From assembly GCA_910586865.1 (NCBI GenBank), contig CAJUIY010000018.1, positions 1-31,622 of the forward strand: a stretch of DNA of 31,622 nt. The letters are read 5' to 3'. Positions 1 through 6,550 of this stretch are shown here, piece by piece. The notes beneath the pieces are model-generated. The model had not been told where the DNA came from. It did not search any database and saw nothing but the letters and a program-made list of their open reading frames with translations. Within the stretch, counting starts at the first letter, position 1. Every line of letters starts with the position of its first letter. This DNA is from an uncultured Bacilli bacterium. Its GTDB lineage: Bacteria > Bacillota_I > Bacilli_A > RF39 > UBA660. Position numbers and translations under genes: made by a program.

Positions 1-39
1 TATTATATTAATTATATCAAATCTGATTGCGAAGAAAAT

Positions 40-363
40 TTATTCTATTTTACTGGCATAATCCTTTTGTTCTTGACTTAAGCCTAAAAGTCCATTTAAT
101 AGACTTGCATGTAAAAACGAATATTTTTCATTTTGATAAGATAAAGTAGTGGTTGCTATCTCTTTATACGAATATATTAAGTGAATTAATTCCATATAAA
201 CCGATTTATTTACTTCTTTATAATCTGTTAGAATATTGCCACAAATTTCAGAATCTGTCACTACTACCCTATTATCGTTATCTCTTTTTAGTTCCATTGC
301 TTTTAATAAAAGTTCTTTCTTTTATTTTAACTCTTCCCAGCTAACTTCTTTCTGATTAACCAT
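40..363 (-). pseudogene. Small unknown gene interrupted by an early in-frame TAA
   Basis: The longest ATG-led reading frame here has 85 codons from position 297, but no ribosome site precedes that ATG. In the same frame, 22 codons upstream, an ATG at 363 follows a good AGGAGGG site, and the frame runs through except for one TAA at 322-324 (codon 14). Reading through gives about 107 residues with a charged, helical N-terminus (MVNQKEVSWEELK, stop, KKELLLKAMELK). The most economical reading is one gene with a nonsense mutation; restart at 297 would make the 85-residue protein. It lies 29 bases downstream of the pseudouridine synthase gene on the same strand and probably shares its transcript. 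I do not recognise the family, and no membrane segment is evident. Confidence 0.55.
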
Positions 364-392
364 AATAATTTCCCTCCTATTCTTTTAAAAAT

Positions 393-1106
393 CTACTTTT
401 TAAAAGAATAAATAATAGCAACTTCTTTTGGTGTTAACTTTCGAAATTCTCCAGATGCTAGTCCATCTAGTGTAAAGATTCCTACTCGGTCTCTTTTTAA
501 TTTGATTACTTCAAAACCAACTGCCTGAAACATCCTTTTCACTTGATGGTTTCGCCCTTCATGTAGGATAAGGGATACATAAGAAGTATTGTTTTTTAAA
601 TCCACTCTCCGAAGTTTTACATGTGTTTTTTCGGTTTTTCTTCCATCTATCAAAACCCCATTTTTTAACTTGTTAATTTGTTCTCCCTTTATAATGCCTC
701 TTACTTTGGCCGTATAAACTTTCTCTATTTTTGGATTAGGATGCATCAATATATTAGCAAACTCTCCATCATTGGTAAGAAGAAGTACTCCTGTTGTATC
801 ATAATCAAGTCTTCCTACTGGATAGATTCTTACCTTACTATTTATGATATCCACAACAGTTTTTCTATTTTTATCATCTTTTAAAGAAGTAATTACTCCA
901 CGTGGTTTATTTAATAAATAATATTCTTTTTCTTCCTTCTTTAAAAGATTCCCTTCTATCATAATCTCTTCTTTTCCACTTACTTTTGTTCCGAGTTCTG
1001 TAATTATTTTCCCATCTATAAAAACTTTTCCTTTTTGAATCAGTTCTTCTGCTTTTCTTCTAGAACAATATCCAGAGTTTGCAATAAATTTTTGAAGTCT
1101 TTCCAA
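393..1106 (-). CDS. RsuA/RluB/RluE-family rRNA pseudouridine synthase
   Basis: This enzyme isomerises a specific uridine in rRNA to pseudouridine. An N-terminal S4 RNA-binding domain (about residues 1-60, starting ERLQKFIANSGYCSRRKAEELI minus its last residues) is followed by the catalytic domain. That domain holds the family motif VGRLDYDTTGVLLLTNDGE, whose Asp after GRL is the nucleophile, and later the EGRNHQVKRMF signature. The length of about 237 residues is normal for the family. The frame opens at a GTG at 1115, but that codon lies inside the AGGTGG ribosome site. The TTG at 1106, five bases after the site, gives the canonical N-terminus and is preferred. The family is certain. Whether this is RluB (23S 2605-type) or RsuA (16S 516-type) cannot be settled by eye, though RluB is usual in Firmicutes. 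Confidence 0.93.
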   Translation of the reverse strand: MERLQKFIANSGYCSRRKAEELIQKGKVFIDGKIITELGTKVSGKEEIMIEGNLLKKEEKEYYLLNKPRGVITSLKDDKNRKTVVDIINSKVRIYPVGRLDYDTTGVLLLTNDGEFANILMHPNPKIEKVYTAKVRGIIKGEQINKLKNGVLIDGRKTEKTHVKLRRVDLKNNTSYVSLILHEGRNHQVKRMFQAVGFEVIKLKRDRVGIFTLDGLASGEFRKLTPKEVAIIYSFKK

Positions 1107-1138
1107 CAGTACCACCTCTTTCTTTCATTTTATAGTAT

Positions 1139-1846
1139 TTATTTTAAATAATCAATTAAATATCGATTTTTCATAATCGAAGGATTGGTATGAATCGTAC
1201 TCATATCTTTTACTAATTTCTTTCCTCCTTCACGAAAGAAAACGGGCTCCTTGTTTTTTAAATCCTCAATACCACTTCTACTAGAACAAGAAATTTTTTC
1301 CACTTCTTCTAAAACAAATAAATTATGCATAAAAGCATGAACATCAATACGAAACTTTCCATTATGATAAAAATCAGATAACACCGAAGGAAGGATATCC
1401 ATTCGATAACCATCTATTTGAATATTATCAGAATCCCCTAATAATAATTTTCTATTCATAAAAAATAAATTTGCCGCCCAAATATCTCCATAAATAATAT
1501 TATTCTCTTCTAATTGTAATAAATATCTCTTTAAAACTTCCAAAGATTTCGTATGTAGTGGAAATTGATACCACTCTAGATTTTCAAGTAAAATCATCTG
1601 ATAGCCAACAAAATTGTCACCACAAGAAAGAGTAGCAAGAGGATTCACCATAAAGTCAATATTTTTCTGATGCAAAGCGTTTATCTTTTGAAACTTATTT
1701 TCTAGTACTTCAGGAGATTGTGTTCGAAATATTTTATAAACCGTTCTCTCATCTACTTTATAAATATAAGATTCCGTACCCAGATTATCTCTATTTACCT
1801 TCATATAGTTTAATTCTTTCTCTGTTAATTTGATATCTTCTAGCAT
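1139..1846 (-). CDS. Protein-kinase-like / phosphotransferase-like protein
   Basis: This 235-residue protein has what looks like a reduced protein-kinase fold. An N-terminal lobe has a candidate nucleotide-binding Lys in TVYKIFRT. A catalytic-loop-like YGDIWAANLFF stands where HRDLxxxN would be, with Asp and Asn in register. An LLGDSDNIQIDGY segment sits where the DFG metal-binding motif should be. It is shorter than typical Ser/Thr kinases, and the activation segment and C-lobe are compact. The start ATG follows a GGGGGAAAC purine run. It lies 32 bases upstream of the pseudouridine synthase on the same strand. The substrate is unknown; aminoglycoside- or choline-kinase-like activity is an alternative. 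The fold call is moderately supported, the function is not. Confidence 0.6.
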   Translation of the reverse strand: MLEDIKLTEKELNYMKVNRDNLGTESYIYKVDERTVYKIFRTQSPEVLENKFQKINALHQKNIDFMVNPLATLSCGDNFVGYQMILLENLEWYQFPLHTKSLEVLKRYLLQLEENNIIYGDIWAANLFFMNRKLLLGDSDNIQIDGYRMDILPSVLSDFYHNGKFRIDVHAFMHNLFVLEEVEKISCSSRSGIEDLKNKEPVFFREGGKKLVKDMSTIHTNPSIMKNRYLIDYLK

Positions 1847-1898
1847 AGTTTCCCCCTAAATACCGTTATTATAGCACACCCCTACTCTAATTTCTAGA

Positions 1899-1925
1899 AC
1901 CATATTTTAACTTTTACATATCTTA
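1899..1925 (+). promoter_or_regulatory. Sigma-K-like promoter in front of the Tyr/Asn-rich small gene
   Basis: An AC at 1899-1900 is followed after exactly 16 bases by CATATCTTA (1917-1925). This fits the Bacillus sigma-K pattern AC-N16/17-CATAnnnTA in all positions. The ATG of the next gene is 19 bases downstream with AAAGGAG between. The pattern is short, so chance occurrence in AT-rich DNA is possible. The similar arrangement before the coat genes at 4012-4038 strengthens it. Confidence 0.5.
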
Positions 1926-1944
1926 CTTATAAAGGAGTGTTTTT

Positions 1945-2241
1945 ATGTATAACTATAATTATTATCCAGATTATAATATGATGAGAAGTGACCAACCATC
2001 TTTTGTAGCCAATAACCAAATCTATCCTGAAGCACAAGATGAACGATTTTTCTGGGCTCCCTTTGTGGTTGGAGGATTAGCTGGTACTGCCTTAGGTTAT
2101 GGAATTGCAAATAATAATCAATTAAATAATAATAACGGTGGATGTTGTGGTGGTCATATGTTTTACTATCCACAACCACCTATGATGGCTCAACCTGCAC
2201 CATATATGTATAGTAGTAATAGCAACAACTTTTATTATTAA
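1945..2241 (+). CDS. Small Tyr/Asn/Pro-rich protein with Gly-rich hydrophobic centre, putative spore coat component
   Basis: This 98-residue protein has a low-complexity N-terminus (YNYNYYPDYN), a hydrophobic glycine-rich stretch at about 37-55 (PFVVGGLAGTALGYGIA), an Asn run, a GGCCGG cluster, and a C-terminal tail rich in Pro, Tyr, Met and Ser. The composition resembles small coat or crust proteins of Bacilli spores, but no named family is recognised. It starts after AAAGGAG and has its own promoter-like site and terminator, so it is monocistronic. It is one of only seven forward-strand genes in the window, and the two coat genes are also on this strand. The spore-coat role is inferred from composition and promoter, not from homology. 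Confidence 0.72.
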   Translation: MYNYNYYPDYNMMRSDQPSFVANNQIYPEAQDERFFWAPFVVGGLAGTALGYGIANNNQLNNNNGGCCGGHMFYYPQPPMMAQPAPYMYSSNSNNFYY

Positions 2242-2243
2242 TG

Positions 2244-2268
2244 AAAAAGACTGAAGCTAGTCTTTTTT
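2244..2268. terminator. Bidirectional Rho-independent terminator
   Basis: AAAAAGACT pairs with AGTCTTTTTT across a six-base loop. It has a T-run on the forward strand and the mirrored T-run on the reverse strand. It lies between the converging ends of the Tyr/Asn-rich gene (2241) and the histidine kinase gene (2274) and can serve both. Confidence 0.85.
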
Positions 2269-2273
2269 GTTTT

Positions 2274-3521
2274 CTAAGCAATGATTGGTAAGGAAATAAC
2301 CACTTGCGTATACTTTCCTTTTACAGAAGAATACTTCATATCTCCCCCATGTAAATGAATAATTTCTTTCGAAAGGGCCACTCCTAAACCAGTCCCTTTT
2401 TCTTTTGTGGTATAAAACATCTCATCTACTTTTTCTAAAGTCTTTTTATCCATTCCTACTCCATTATCTTTAATTTTAATTATGATTTGTTCTTTTTCCG
2501 CTATCACATCAATCGTTACTACATTTTCTTTTTTTCTACTATCTTTTGCTTCAATACTATTTTTTAAAAGATTAACAAGTACTTGTTTTAACCGGTTATA
2601 ATCTAAATTCATGTATAACTCATCCTCTGGTATGGTATAATTTAATTTTATATGACTATTTTTAAACAATGGTTTTACAATATCACAAGTATCTTCCAGT
2701 AACATGTAAATATCCGCAATATCGAATTCGATTTCTACTTTGGTATAGTCTAAAAAATCATCCATTAAAATAAGCGTTCTACTAATTTCATCTTTAATAA
2801 TAGGAATATATCTTTTCACTTTATCCTTATCTTCATAATCTAACATATCCAAATATCCTTTACAAACAGCAATCGGATTTTTAATCTCATGTGTAATTTT
2901 AAAAAGAGATTCTCTTAACTTTTTTTCCTTTTCTAATTCATGGATGACATTATTAAGCATCATTACCTCTTCTCCTTTATTTAAAAAGAATAAAATAAGA
3001 TAAGCAATTAAGGTAAAATACGTCATAATAAAGATAATTATTACAATATTTTCCATACAACTTCCAGTTGGATTAAAAAGAAAAAATATCTCTAAACTCA
3101 TTAAGAAAGATTTAATGACAACAAAATTAGTAATAATGGAAATAGAATCTTTTCTCTTAAAAGATAAATAATTATAAGTAATATAATAAAGGATATATTC
3201 AAGAACCAGATGAATGAATTCTACCTTCATTCCATAGTGATAATAAAATACTAAAACAATGGATATCATAATGGCTACTTTATTTTTCTTTTTCAAATAA
3301 GCAACTAATAATGGTACATTAAAAAGAATCATAGGATAAATAAAAATTCGGTCACTACCAAATTTCATTAGTAGATAAATCGAAGAATACAAAGCGATTA
3401 CTAAAAAAATGTCTTCTGAATGTTTATCCTGATTTCTAAAATAAGCGATAAAAATAATATAGATGGATAATGGAAAAAGTAAACACATCCCATTTAAAAG
3501 CATATCTTCAAATATTTGCAT
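2274..3521 (-). CDS. Membrane sensor histidine kinase, KinB-like sporulation kinase candidate
   Basis: This 415-residue kinase has about six hydrophobic segments over residues 10-180, then a short linker and a standard transmitter. The phosphoacceptor is H211 in THEIKNP. An N box (RLKQVLVNLLKNSIEA), G1 box (DNGVGMD) and G2 box (GTGLGVALSKEIIHLHGG) follow. No PAS or HAMP domain is visible. Six membrane spans followed directly by HisKA with the HEIKNP form is the layout of KinB, which feeds the Spo0A phosphorelay in Bacillus. No response regulator gene is adjacent, so it is an orphan kinase, as sporulation kinases usually are. The start follows AAGGAAGGG. Three Spo0A-box sequences lie just upstream. 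The histidine kinase call is certain; the sporulation role is inference. Confidence 0.93.
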   Translation of the reverse strand: MQIFEDMLLNGMCLLFPLSIYIIFIAYFRNQDKHSEDIFLVIALYSSIYLLMKFGSDRIFIYPMILFNVPLLVAYLKKKNKVAIMISIVLVFYYHYGMKVEFIHLVLEYILYYITYNYLSFKRKDSISIITNFVVIKSFLMSLEIFFLFNPTGSCMENIVIIIFIMTYFTLIAYLILFFLNKGEEVMMLNNVIHELEKEKKLRESLFKITHEIKNPIAVCKGYLDMLDYEDKDKVKRYIPIIKDEISRTLILMDDFLDYTKVEIEFDIADIYMLLEDTCDIVKPLFKNSHIKLNYTIPEDELYMNLDYNRLKQVLVNLLKNSIEAKDSRKKENVVTIDVIAEKEQIIIKIKDNGVGMDKKTLEKVDEMFYTTKEKGTGLGVALSKEIIHLHGGDMKYSSVKGKYTQVVISLPIIA

Positions 3522-3541
3522 AAAATCCCTTCCTTTTCTTA

Positions 3542-3594
3542 ACTATATCGAAGAGATTTGTCGAATATTGTCGAAATATGAAAAAAATGACGAA
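3542..3594 (-). promoter_or_regulatory. Promoter region with three Spo0A-box-like sites before the histidine kinase
   Basis: The forward strand carries TGTCGAA at 3559-3565, TGTCGAA at 3569-3575 and TGACGAA at 3588-3594. All match the Spo0A box TGNCGAA, with near 10- and 19-base steps. In the reverse direction, a TATAGT (complement of 3542-3547) could be the -10, which puts the nearest box against the -35 position as at Spo0A-activated sigma-A promoters. The motif identity is direct observation; binding is inferred. Confidence 0.65.
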
Positions 3595-3599
3595 ATTTG

Positions 3600-3905
3600 T
3601 CACTTTAAGTCATTAATATATTTTTTTAATTGTTTGGAATCTGGTCCTAAAATAATTTTTAATTGATTATCAATTTCTACAATCCCTTTTGCTCCTAGTT
3701 TTTGAATGGCTTCTTTATTTGCTTTTTCTACCTCTTTTAGTGTTACTTTAAATCTAGACAAAGTAACCTCGGTATCGATAATATTTTCTTTTCCTCCTAA
3801 TGCTTCTACTAATTTATTGAAATCAAGAGGGGCATCTTTACTCGTTGCCTTTAATACAGCTAATAAAATAATTAATAAAATAACCCCTATAATAATATAT
3901 TGCAT
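3600..3905 (-). CDS. Membrane-anchored PTS EIIB (glucose-family)-like protein lacking the catalytic Cys
   Basis: This 101-residue protein has one N-terminal transmembrane helix (residues 3-18), then a complete glucose-type PTS IIB fold: LVEALGGKENI, the R51-containing strand, EAIQKLGAKGIVEI and IILGPDSKQLKKYI. In active IIB domains the phosphorylated Cys sits in D-A-C-I-T-R. Here the aligned segment is E-V-T-L-S-R, so Thr48 replaces Cys and phosphotransfer is impossible by the usual route. There is no IIC permease domain. The start follows GAGGATG. It lies upstream of the histidine kinase on the same strand, with the Spo0A-like boxes in the 78-base gap between them. A regulatory or structural use of the fold is likely. 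Confidence 0.8.
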   Translation of the reverse strand: MQYIIIGVILLIILLAVLKATSKDAPLDFNKLVEALGGKENIIDTEVTLSRFKVTLKEVEKANKEAIQKLGAKGIVEIDNQLKIILGPDSKQLKKYINDLK

Positions 3906-4011
3906 CTAATCATCCTCCATCTTATATACTATATTATACCGAATAATAAGGAAAAAGAAAAGGAAATATTTTTAATTTTAAACATATATATAATATAGGT
4001 ATTAACTACAC

Positions 4012-4038
4012 ACTATTCTATAAAACATGAATACTATA
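4012..4038 (+). promoter_or_regulatory. Sigma-K-like promoter of the coat gene pair
   Basis: AC at 4012-4013, a 16-base spacer, then AATACTATA at 4030-4038. This has the spacing of AC-N16-CATAnnnTA with one mismatch (A for C) in the -10. The AAGGAGG of the first coat gene begins 13 bases downstream. It matches the geometry of the site at 1899-1925. Confidence 0.42.
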
Positions 4039-4064
4039 TATTAGAAAAGATAAGGAGGTTTCTT

Positions 4065-4454
4065 ATGGAAAATAATGATACTTGTTGCCTAGCAAAAATA
4101 CTAAAAGTAATTGATATTTTACAAAAGGAATGTTCTAATGAATGTGTTAGTGAAGGATGTGATAGACCTTTTCTAGGCCTAAATGGATGCTACATATATA
4201 ATACAAGACCCGTTACTTTATATACTAGAAGTGGAAATTTATTTACAGTAAATTATTATCAAAATAATCAATTAGCAACATCTAGTGTATTTCGGGTAGA
4301 AAATGTAAAAGGATGTTGTGCAACTCTAAGAATATTAAATACACCAACCGTAGAAGATCCATCAACCTATACTGCTACAAGTGAATTTGTTACAGTGAAC
4401 TTAGAATGTTTCTGTATCTTAAGATGTTTAGATGATACATTCTTAGAAATATAA
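4065..4454 (+). CDS. Spore coat protein of the CotY/CotZ family (first copy)
   Basis: This 129-residue Cys-rich protein resembles the spore outer-coat/crust morphogenetic proteins CotY and CotZ. The visible markers are an N-terminal Cys pair (DTCCLAKIL), the CSNECVSEGCDRPFLG segment, and the family hallmark FRVENVKGCCATLRIL near residues 84-99. A second Cys pair sits near the C-terminus (CFCILRC). The cysteines are thought to cross-link the coat into ordered sheets in the mother cell. The start follows AAGGAGG. A second family member begins 21 bases downstream, so the two probably form an operon read from the sigma-K-like promoter. The length is slightly shorter than Bacillus CotZ (about 148). 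The family call is strong; the choice between CotY and CotZ is not possible. Confidence 0.87.
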   Translation: MENNDTCCLAKILKVIDILQKECSNECVSEGCDRPFLGLNGCYIYNTRPVTLYTRSGNLFTVNYYQNNQLATSSVFRVENVKGCCATLRILNTPTVEDPSTYTATSEFVTVNLECFCILRCLDDTFLEI

Positions 4455-4475
4455 TAAAAAGAAAGGAGGGTTATT

Positions 4476-4859
4476 ATGTGTGATGATGAAAAAAGAAAAG
4501 AAGAAGAACACTGTGCTTGTAACTGCATTGCCGAAATTGTAAACAAAATTATTCATTTACAAAGAAATAGTTTTAAAAAATGTTGTAAAGAAGGATGTGA
4601 TAGACCTTTTTTAGGACCAGATTCTCTTGAATGCTACAACACGAGACCAGTTTCTTTTTATAATTGTACTACAGGAAATATTTGGACCGTAGATAATGCA
4701 ACCATATTCAGAGTAGAATCCCTAGATGATTGTTGTTGTACTTGTCGTGCACTAACTTTTGAAAATGGAGTTTATACTTCTACGAATACATTCTTTACCA
4801 TTAACCTAAAATGTGTCAGTGCCATTAAATGCTATGGTGATATTAACTTAAATATATAA
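4476..4859 (+). CDS. Spore coat protein of the CotY/CotZ family (second copy)
   Basis: This 127-residue paralogue of the preceding protein shares EGCDRPFLG, the NTRPVSFY segment and FRVESLDDCCCTCRAL. In the last, the usual CCATLR signature has become CCCTCR, with two extra Cys. It is even richer in Cys, has a charged N-terminus (DDEKRKEEEHCACNC), and keeps a terminal Cys pair (CVSAIKC). It follows the first copy by 21 bases with its own AAGGAGG and ends before a strong terminator, closing a two-gene unit. Tandem duplicates of this family also occur in Bacillus (cotY-cotZ). The divergence between the copies suggests distinct positions in the coat rather than a recent duplication. Confidence 0.86.
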   Translation: MCDDEKRKEEEHCACNCIAEIVNKIIHLQRNSFKKCCKEGCDRPFLGPDSLECYNTRPVSFYNCTTGNIWTVDNATIFRVESLDDCCCTCRALTFENGVYTSTNTFFTINLKCVSAIKCYGDINLNI

Positions 4860-4884
4860 AATAGCTTCTAAGTAAAATAAAACT

Positions 4885-4926
4885 AAAAAGTAGACCAAGA
4901 GAAAAATCCTCTAATCTACTTTTTCT
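4885..4926. terminator. Rho-independent terminator after the coat genes
   Basis: AAAAAGTAGA (4885-4894) pairs with TCTACTTTTT (from 4915), with an inner GAG/CTC pairing and flanking T and A runs on both strands. It lies between the coat operon and the convergent small gene ending at 4984, so it can act in both directions. Confidence 0.85.
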
Positions 4927-4983
4927 TTGCTTCTTTTATGCATATTTTTCTATTTTTCGCTTATGATATAAATAAGTATTTAC

Positions 4984-5298
4984 TCAATATTTTTTACGGA
5001 TGGAGATAATTTCATCAATGGGAATTCTATCTTGATCAAATGTTAAGATATAAGAAGGATTTCTAGTAACTAAACTAGTATCATAAGTATAATCATGTGT
5101 CTTAATGATAACTGGAATATTAAAAACATGCTTATCTTCATCAAATAATCGCTGAAGAAAAGAAGAGATTTCTGCCTGACTCATTCTATCATTTTTTTCT
5201 TGAACTGTTTTACTACTTGCGTTAGAATAATAGGCAGTTATATTATTTTTTATCTTTCTATCGATAGTATTCTGATATATTTTTGGTAATTTTTTAAT
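4984..5298 (-). CDS. Small unknown protein, probably initiated at ATT
   Basis: The nearest in-frame ATG (5184) would give 66 residues but has no ribosome site in front of it. The frame stays open upstream to a TAA. There, AAGGATGTGAT (one mismatch from the ideal AAGGAGGTGAT) stands seven bases before an in-frame ATT at 5298; a second ATT is at 5301. From 5298 the product has 104 residues, starting with a basic stretch (KKLPKIYQNTIDRKIKNN). The C-terminal half (about 60-104: VIIKTHDYTYDTSLV, YILTFDQDRIPIDEIISI) alternates like a small beta-barrel. No family is recognised. ATT starts are rare (infC is the known case), so either the ATT is real or the N-terminus carries an error. No in-frame GTG or TTG fits. 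Confidence 0.6.
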   Translation of the reverse strand: MKKLPKIYQNTIDRKIKNNITAYYSNASSKTVQEKNDRMSQAEISSFLQRLFDEDKHVFNIPVIIKTHDYTYDTSLVTRNPSYILTFDQDRIPIDEIISIRKKY

Positions 5299-5353
5299 AA
5301 TATCACATCCTTACTACATTTTATGATTATTTGATATAAAAATTGCGAAATTT

Positions 5354-5362
5354 TGATATAAT
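5354..5362 (+). promoter_or_regulatory. Extended -10 promoter of the SEDS gene
   Basis: TG at 5354-5355, one base, then a perfect TATAAT at 5357-5362, 24 bases before the ATG at 5387. No good -35 lies at 17 bases. The extended -10 would compensate. It looks like a vegetative sigma-A promoter rather than a sporulation one. Confidence 0.55.
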
Positions 5363-5386
5363 ATATATTAGAAGGGAAGAAAATTT

Positions 5387-6517
5387 ATGTACATGAGAAG
5401 AAAATTCAATTTATCCATTTTAATTCCAATTTGCTTACTCGCTATTACTAGTGTTATTACCATTTATAGTGCTCAAACTTACATTGCGAAATCTTCTGGT
5501 AATTTAGCATTAAAACAAATTTTTTGGTATCTTTTAGGTGCAGGACTCGTAGCTATTTTAATTAAATTAAAAAATGAATACTTGTATAAAAATGCTTGGG
5601 TTTTATATGTCATAGGAAATATTTTACTTCTTTCCCTACTTCTATTTGCTCCAGAAATCAACAGTAGTAAGTGTTGGTTTGTCATACCCGGAATTGGTAG
5701 TTTTCAACCGAGTGAGTTTATGAAAATTTTTCTAATGTTGATACTTGCCTCCATGATTCATTCTTTCAGAACAAAATATACTGCCCCAACCATGACAGAA
5801 GAATTTATCTTTATTTTAAAAACACTTATTGTGGTACTTATTCCATCAATTTTAACTTTTCTTCAACCAGATACTGGATGTGTTATCATTTATTTAATTA
5901 TCTATTTTGTCATGATGTTTACCTCTGGAATTCGTGCGAGATGGTTTATTTTTGCCTTCCTACTTATTTCTATTTTCTTAGGTGGAACCTTATTTTTATA
6001 CTTTTTCCAAGAAAAGTCATTTATTCATCTTTTTGGTACGAAGCTATATTATCGTCTAGAAAGAATATTTAACTGGTCTAGCGGAAATGGATTACAACTG
6101 GAAAATTCTCTCGCCGCGATTGGATCCGCTGGTGTATATGGACATGGATTCAATAAAACACCGATTTATTTTCCAGAAGCTGGAACGGACTTTATCTTTG
6201 CTGTTTTTGCATCCAATTTTGGTTTATTAGGGGTCTTTCTATTAATTTCCTTAATCATCTTCTTTGATACTAGAATTATTCTACTTGCTCAAAAAAAGAT
6301 TAATGATACCGACCGATATGTCTTAATGGGAATTGTTGCAATGCTTGTCTTTCAACAAATACAAAACATTGGAATGACAGTTGGATTAGTTCCGATTACT
6401 GGTATTACACTCCCTTTTATTAGTTATGGAGGAAGTAGTTTATTATCCTATATGATTATTGTTGGCATCTTAATTAATATTTCTTTTGAAAAACCTAGAA
6501 AGTATAAATACACATAA
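5387..6517 (+). CDS. rodA: SEDS-family peptidoglycan glycosyltransferase (RodA/FtsW/SpoVE)
   Basis: This multispanning membrane enzyme polymerises lipid II into glycan strands, working with a class B penicillin-binding protein. The 376 residues hold about ten membrane spans. Family marks are IYSAQ near the end of the first span, LQPDTGC with the conserved Asp in the mid-region, the AAIGSAGVYGHGF stretch, the PEAGTDFIFAV motif, and the C-terminal GITLPFISYGGSS. RodA fits best because of the N-terminal form and size. The position beside coat and kinase genes leaves SpoVE (spore cortex) open, but the promoter looks vegetative. The start ATG follows GAAGGGAAG; a second Met two codons later is possible. 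It is monocistronic, with a shared terminator at its end. Confidence 0.9.
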   Translation: MYMRRKFNLSILIPICLLAITSVITIYSAQTYIAKSSGNLALKQIFWYLLGAGLVAILIKLKNEYLYKNAWVLYVIGNILLLSLLLFAPEINSSKCWFVIPGIGSFQPSEFMKIFLMLILASMIHSFRTKYTAPTMTEEFIFILKTLIVVLIPSILTFLQPDTGCVIIYLIIYFVMMFTSGIRARWFIFAFLLISIFLGGTLFLYFFQEKSFIHLFGTKLYYRLERIFNWSSGNGLQLENSLAAIGSAGVYGHGFNKTPIYFPEAGTDFIFAVFASNFGLLGVFLLISLIIFFDTRIILLAQKKINDTDRYVLMGIVAMLVFQQIQNIGMTVGLVPITGITLPFISYGGSSLLSYMIIVGILINISFEKPRKYKYT

Positions 6518-6550
6518 AAATATCTAACCTTCTACTGTTAGATATTTTTT
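6516..6550. terminator. Bidirectional terminator between the SEDS and GT4 genes
   Basis: AAAAATATCTAAC (6516-6528) is perfectly complementary to GTTAGATATTTTT (6537-6549) around an eight-base loop. It overlaps the last codons of both convergent genes and has T-runs in both directions. Confidence 0.9.

Noticed and set aside
153..344. Forward-strand frame of 63 codons
   Set aside because: It lies antisense to the interrupted small gene and has no ribosome site; its composition follows the complement of the real frame.
1943..2179. Reverse-strand frame antisense to the Tyr/Asn-rich gene
   Set aside because: There is no ribosome site or promoter, and the forward gene has promoter, ribosome site and terminator.
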